DNA from: Microvelia longipes
Taxonomy: Eukaryota; Arthropoda; Insecta; Hemiptera; Veliidae
Direction: 5' to 3'
DNA: 64,000 nucleotides
Assembly (NCBI GenBank): GCA_018340805.1
Contig: JACMZG010001908.1
Span: forward strand, 49,276,378 to 49,340,377
Within the stretch, counting starts at the first letter, position 1; each line of letters begins with the position of its first letter. Of the stretch, positions 60,701 through 64,000 are shown one piece after another. The translations under genes were made by a program, and so were the position numbers. The notes beneath the pieces are model-generated. The model had not been told where the DNA came from, ran no database searches, and saw nothing but the letters and a program-made list of their open reading frames with translations.

Positions 60701-62555
60701 TTAATAGAAGTATATTTTCTTGCCAAAATAAAGGAAAATTGAAAACTCCAGTAATGGATATTTAAAAAAATGGGTACCTTTAGTTCCTGCCTACTAAAAG
60801 TACCATGTTACTTTTTCTCACAACTTCAAACTCTCTGTACTTGATCTCATCAAGTCATGTATGCCAAAATTTTAAGGGTTTTTCCTTGGATCTTAACGTT
60901 CAATCTTAAAATAGTAAAGTCAACGAGTCTTTAAGTTGTTGTTACGTCGGTCTCTCTACGCTAAATCCAGAGTGGTTCAATAAGGAAAAGACTTGCAAGA
61001 TAGTATCAAATATTACTACAACACCCAAAGTCTCTTCATTTATAAAATTTATTGATAGAACCAGATTTCAACCTTTCGGTCTCATAACTGCCAACGAACG
61101 ACACATGAAGGTATTAAGATGTCGCTTGTAAGCCATGTGAAATCGGAATAATGATCCGATATCGCACCAATATAAAGAGTTAAATAACCATAGTTAAAAA
61201 AAATTTTCCTAAGCCATATTTTACCACGCTGTCAACTGATTATACCCGTGCTATACTACAATATTAGCGAAGTAAGGTTAATTGATTCACATTTTTAGTA
61301 CAGAATTAAACAAATTTTTTTTATAAAAATGTGTCCTTTCTAAATTTACATTTTACAATGTATATCCTAAATATTATTTTTAATGATAATTACGTACATA
61401 TAATGAAATCATATATACTTTTGTTCTCACAAGAATAAAAGCAAATGTTAGCATCTGGACAATTTGAAAGAATATAGTAAAGTAAGAAATAGCAAAGTAT
61501 AAAGCACAATCACACTATGAAGCACATTTCTTTAAACATTCTAAGTTTTTAATACTATATACCTTTTATAAGATTTTATCCCAAAAAAGTCTTTAAAAGA
61601 TCATTTAAAATAATTTGACTAACTAAGGAAGACATTTAAAGCTTTATAATTGTCAAAAGAACAATTATAAAAATAGGATAACACAGTCAAAAAAGTTTAA
61701 GAAGTAATTAAGCCCACTTGGTTACCAAAAATATAAGTGAAAATAAAAGAAGCTAATTTAAGCTCTGTTCGTAAGCTGACTTTTCTTATAATACAACTGG
61801 TTTAATTTTTACCAGCTGCTTTTAAAAGTTTTAAGATATAATTATTGTTATATAATTATTAACATTACGTTAGTGTTATAGGTAAAGTTTTTTCAAATAT
61901 AATGAAATTATAGTCTGATTCTATGTTGTTTGATATGAAGTGTGGGGTGGTGTAACATATTGCATTTCCCTGTGAACCAGACAGTCAGAGTTGGATTTTT
62001 ACGGGAAATCAGCCCAACTTGTGGACCTCAATGGTTAATTAAGGTCCGCAATTGAAGGTCCATATTGGCCTAATATGCACCTAAATTTTATGGCTATTTC
62101 AACTGGTTATATCGGGTTTTTTTGGTTTCATCAACTGGTTTTGTTGGATTCTAAATTCAGCTAATTGTCGATGATAACAATTTTAAAATTGCTTTTTTCA
62201 AAATAGTAATAAAATATTTTACTAAAAGAGCATACGAAATATATATGAAAACTGTAGTGCCACATATTCCTTTATAGAGGAAAATGGGGGAATTTTCGCT
62301 TGGGGCTAGTTTTTGTCCAATAAATCACGTAAAGTCCCAAGGTTAGTGGGGTTGCTACCGTCTAGTCCATAGCTTAGGATAGCTTCAGATAAAATACTTC
62401 TTTTAAATGTTTAAAAAAGCCAAGAAAGAAACTTATTCGATTAAGAATTACCACTCAAAGGCATGTTTTTTACTTAAAGTAATATGTAGTTAATTACTTT
62501 AGGAATAATGAAAATCAACAAACATTATAGTGACCATTCGTCTTAGTAAAAATCA
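60701..62555. other. AT-rich sequence; isolated MITE end at about 61.22-61.26 kb
   Basis: GCTGTCAACTGATTATACCC then GTGCTATACTACA is the same end as that of the 530-bp MITE at 35.3-35.8 kb. No partner end was found nearby. Nothing else was recognised. Confidence 0.5.
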
Positions 62556-62730
62556 CCACAAACCCAGCAAAAAGAGCTGCACATTGAATATTTGTGTTTT
62601 TTCAAAATGTTTGTGGGGTTATTATTGTGAGTTAATGACGTCACACATATTTCATAAACAATTCGGTTGGGTCCTTAACAAGGTTGATTTCCTTCCAAGT
62701 TTCATTTCGACCCAAGAGAGCGTTTAAAAG
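62556..62730 (+). repeat. Family A/B site module
   Basis: ATTGTGAGTTAATGACGTCA with an intact TGACGTCA at 62636-62643, then CAATTCGGTTGGGTCCTTAA and CTTCCAAGTTTCATTTCGAC. The AP-1-like site is lost. Confidence 0.65.
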
Positions 62731-62956
62731 TTATCGTTCCCCATAGAAACATGCAAGGTTCCGTTTTCCTCACTTAAAACGTAATGTGTTATTACCTCAC
62801 TTGCCTGAATATCCCTTCAATTATTGAAATACAAACAAAAATGTTTACTAAAAATATTAGGGGTCACCGTGGTCCCCCATTCTGTCTTGCAATCCCTGGT
62901 GTACTCAAATTTATTATGAGCTAGACTTGGCTTTTTACATGCATGTACTTGGGTAG
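62731..62956. other. Short stretch without recognised features
   Basis: Nothing with a second copy was recognised. Confidence 0.4.
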
Positions 62957-63130
62957 AAGCACTACAATTATATATTACATTATAAAGCATTACAATTAAA
63001 TATTATACTATAAAGCATTACAATTATATATTTCATTATAAAGCATTACAATTAAATATTATATTATAAAGCACTACAATTATATATTACATTATAAAGC
63101 ACTACAATTATAAATTATATTATAAATGTA
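62957..63130 (+). repeat. 28-bp tandem repeat, six copies
   Basis: AAGCATTACAATTATATATT followed by ACATTATA recurs every 27-29 bases, with CATT/CACT variants alternating. Confidence 0.88.
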
Positions 63131-64000
63131 TAAAAGATTCTTATTAAGCTCATATAATATACTGTGAAGACATAATAATATTATTATAGTGAATCACAAT
63201 ATTAATAAGTAAGGTATTATATAATACAGAATTCCCTTCAGAAAAAAATCCTACTTTATATTATTATTACTTTTTCTATTCAGGAAGGCTTAAAATGGAG
63301 AGAGAGAAAGAGAGGAAGAAAAAGGTACAGTTATTACTTAGAAAATATTAGGGCTAGAATGGGTTATACTTGTTAGCTCCAATAGATTCTATATAAGGGA
63401 GAAAAAACGAGTTCACTATGGGTTAGTCTATTGTAGGAGAATCCGTAAAATTGGCCTCTCAGCAAAATAACCTAAAGCTAAGTAAACTTTTCCCTTAGTA
63501 TTGTGACGTCACGTGTTCACGTATAGACCCGGATACAATGGGTTAGTACTTACTCCCTGTATTGATAATACTCTTATACAGGGGATACATTTTTTGTCGA
63601 GTTGCATTTTATGGAAGCATTGTCATTAAAATAGGGATTCCTGTTGCTTTTGCTCTCTAATGATTTGATGAATCGTGTAACTTCAATATTTGGATCGAAT
63701 GTGTAGTTATTAGAGATAACAGAGTGTACATAGAATAGCGTGGGAATTAGGGCCACATTGATTGATTTATATCAGTATATTAATAATAATAACTTTATTT
63801 GTTTCTAAATTACATGTTTACATCATCATGTTTCACAATTTTAGCAAAGTACTTTATGTTAATAATTCGATTATAATTTATAAATATATGTTAATTTATT
63901 TAGTTATAAGTATTTTTATGTTACGCCGTCTTCAAAAGACGGTAATGCTTAAAGCTTAAGACGATTTCAATTGTTTTCCCTGCAATTTTCGAGGTATTTT
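63131..64000. other. AT-rich sequence to the window edge
   Basis: A purine run (GGAGAGAGAGAAAGAGAGG) lies near 63.30 kb, and TAATAATAATAACTTTATTT at about 63.78 kb looks like a retroposon tail. The minus frame at 63574-63756 has no ATG and no recognised domain. Confidence 0.4.

Noticed and set aside
63574..63756. 60-codon minus frame as the missing signal-peptide exon of the hig-like gene
   Set aside because: It starts with GTG, lacks a convincing signal peptide, and ends in a stop before the nearby GTAAGT, so it cannot splice in frame.

Overview
The window reads as arthropod, probably insect, nuclear DNA. It is strongly AT-rich, has long (AT)n tracts, almost no long open frames, canonical GT-AG splice sites, and arthropod-type mobile elements: a CsRn1/Kabuki-type Ty3 LTR element, an RTE-type LINE, Penelope-like elements, and tRNA- and 5S-derived retroposons. 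I cannot name the species.

The only host gene I can support is on the minus strand. Three short exons, each flanked by phase-1 introns, join in frame. They encode an Ig domain (split over two exons) followed by the start of a sushi/CCP domain. The arrangement and wording match Hikaru genki (hig), a secreted synaptic-cleft protein of insects. The exons lie at 46892-47065, 18564-18698 and 8432-8578, so the introns between them are 28,193 and 9,985 bases. On this reading the whole window lies inside, or just upstream of, one gene, and nearly everything else is intronic repeat. The signal-peptide exon and the later sushi exons were not found.

Layout from left to right. 1-9.1 kb: tandem arrays (about 113, 150 and 36 bp units) and dispersed repeats around the sushi exon. 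9.5-12 kb: AT-rich filler with (AT)n. 12.2-16.3 kb: a complete but frame-broken Ty3 element with identical 111-bp LTRs and a 4-bp target duplication, inserted into an older dispersed repeat. 18.6 kb: second Ig exon, next to a foldback element. 21.0-23.8 kb: 5'-truncated RTE-type LINE on the minus strand. 23.9-26.7 kb: two Penelope-like copies in inverted head-to-head array. 31.1-33.2 and 43.8-44.4 kb: further Penelope-like remnants. 35-46 kb: foldback elements and several dispersed families. 46.9 kb: first Ig exon. 49.4-52.2 kb: a retroposed insert with a 12-bp duplication, a 5S-rRNA-derived SINE and a LINE tail. 52.2-57.2 kb: degenerate and hairpin-forming tandem repeats and a tRNA-derived SINE. 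58.0-59.6 kb: a foldback element and a Mutator-like element with a 9-bp duplication. 59.6-64 kb: mostly featureless AT-rich DNA.

The more unusual signals are: hammerhead-ribozyme-like cores at Penelope ends; a dispersed repeat family carrying an AP-1-like and a CRE-like site at fixed 14-base spacing, often with a microsatellite inside; a 36-bp minisatellite organised into seven-unit higher-order repeats; and two tandem arrays whose every unit can fold into a hairpin. I found no clear evidence for a wholly new protein system.
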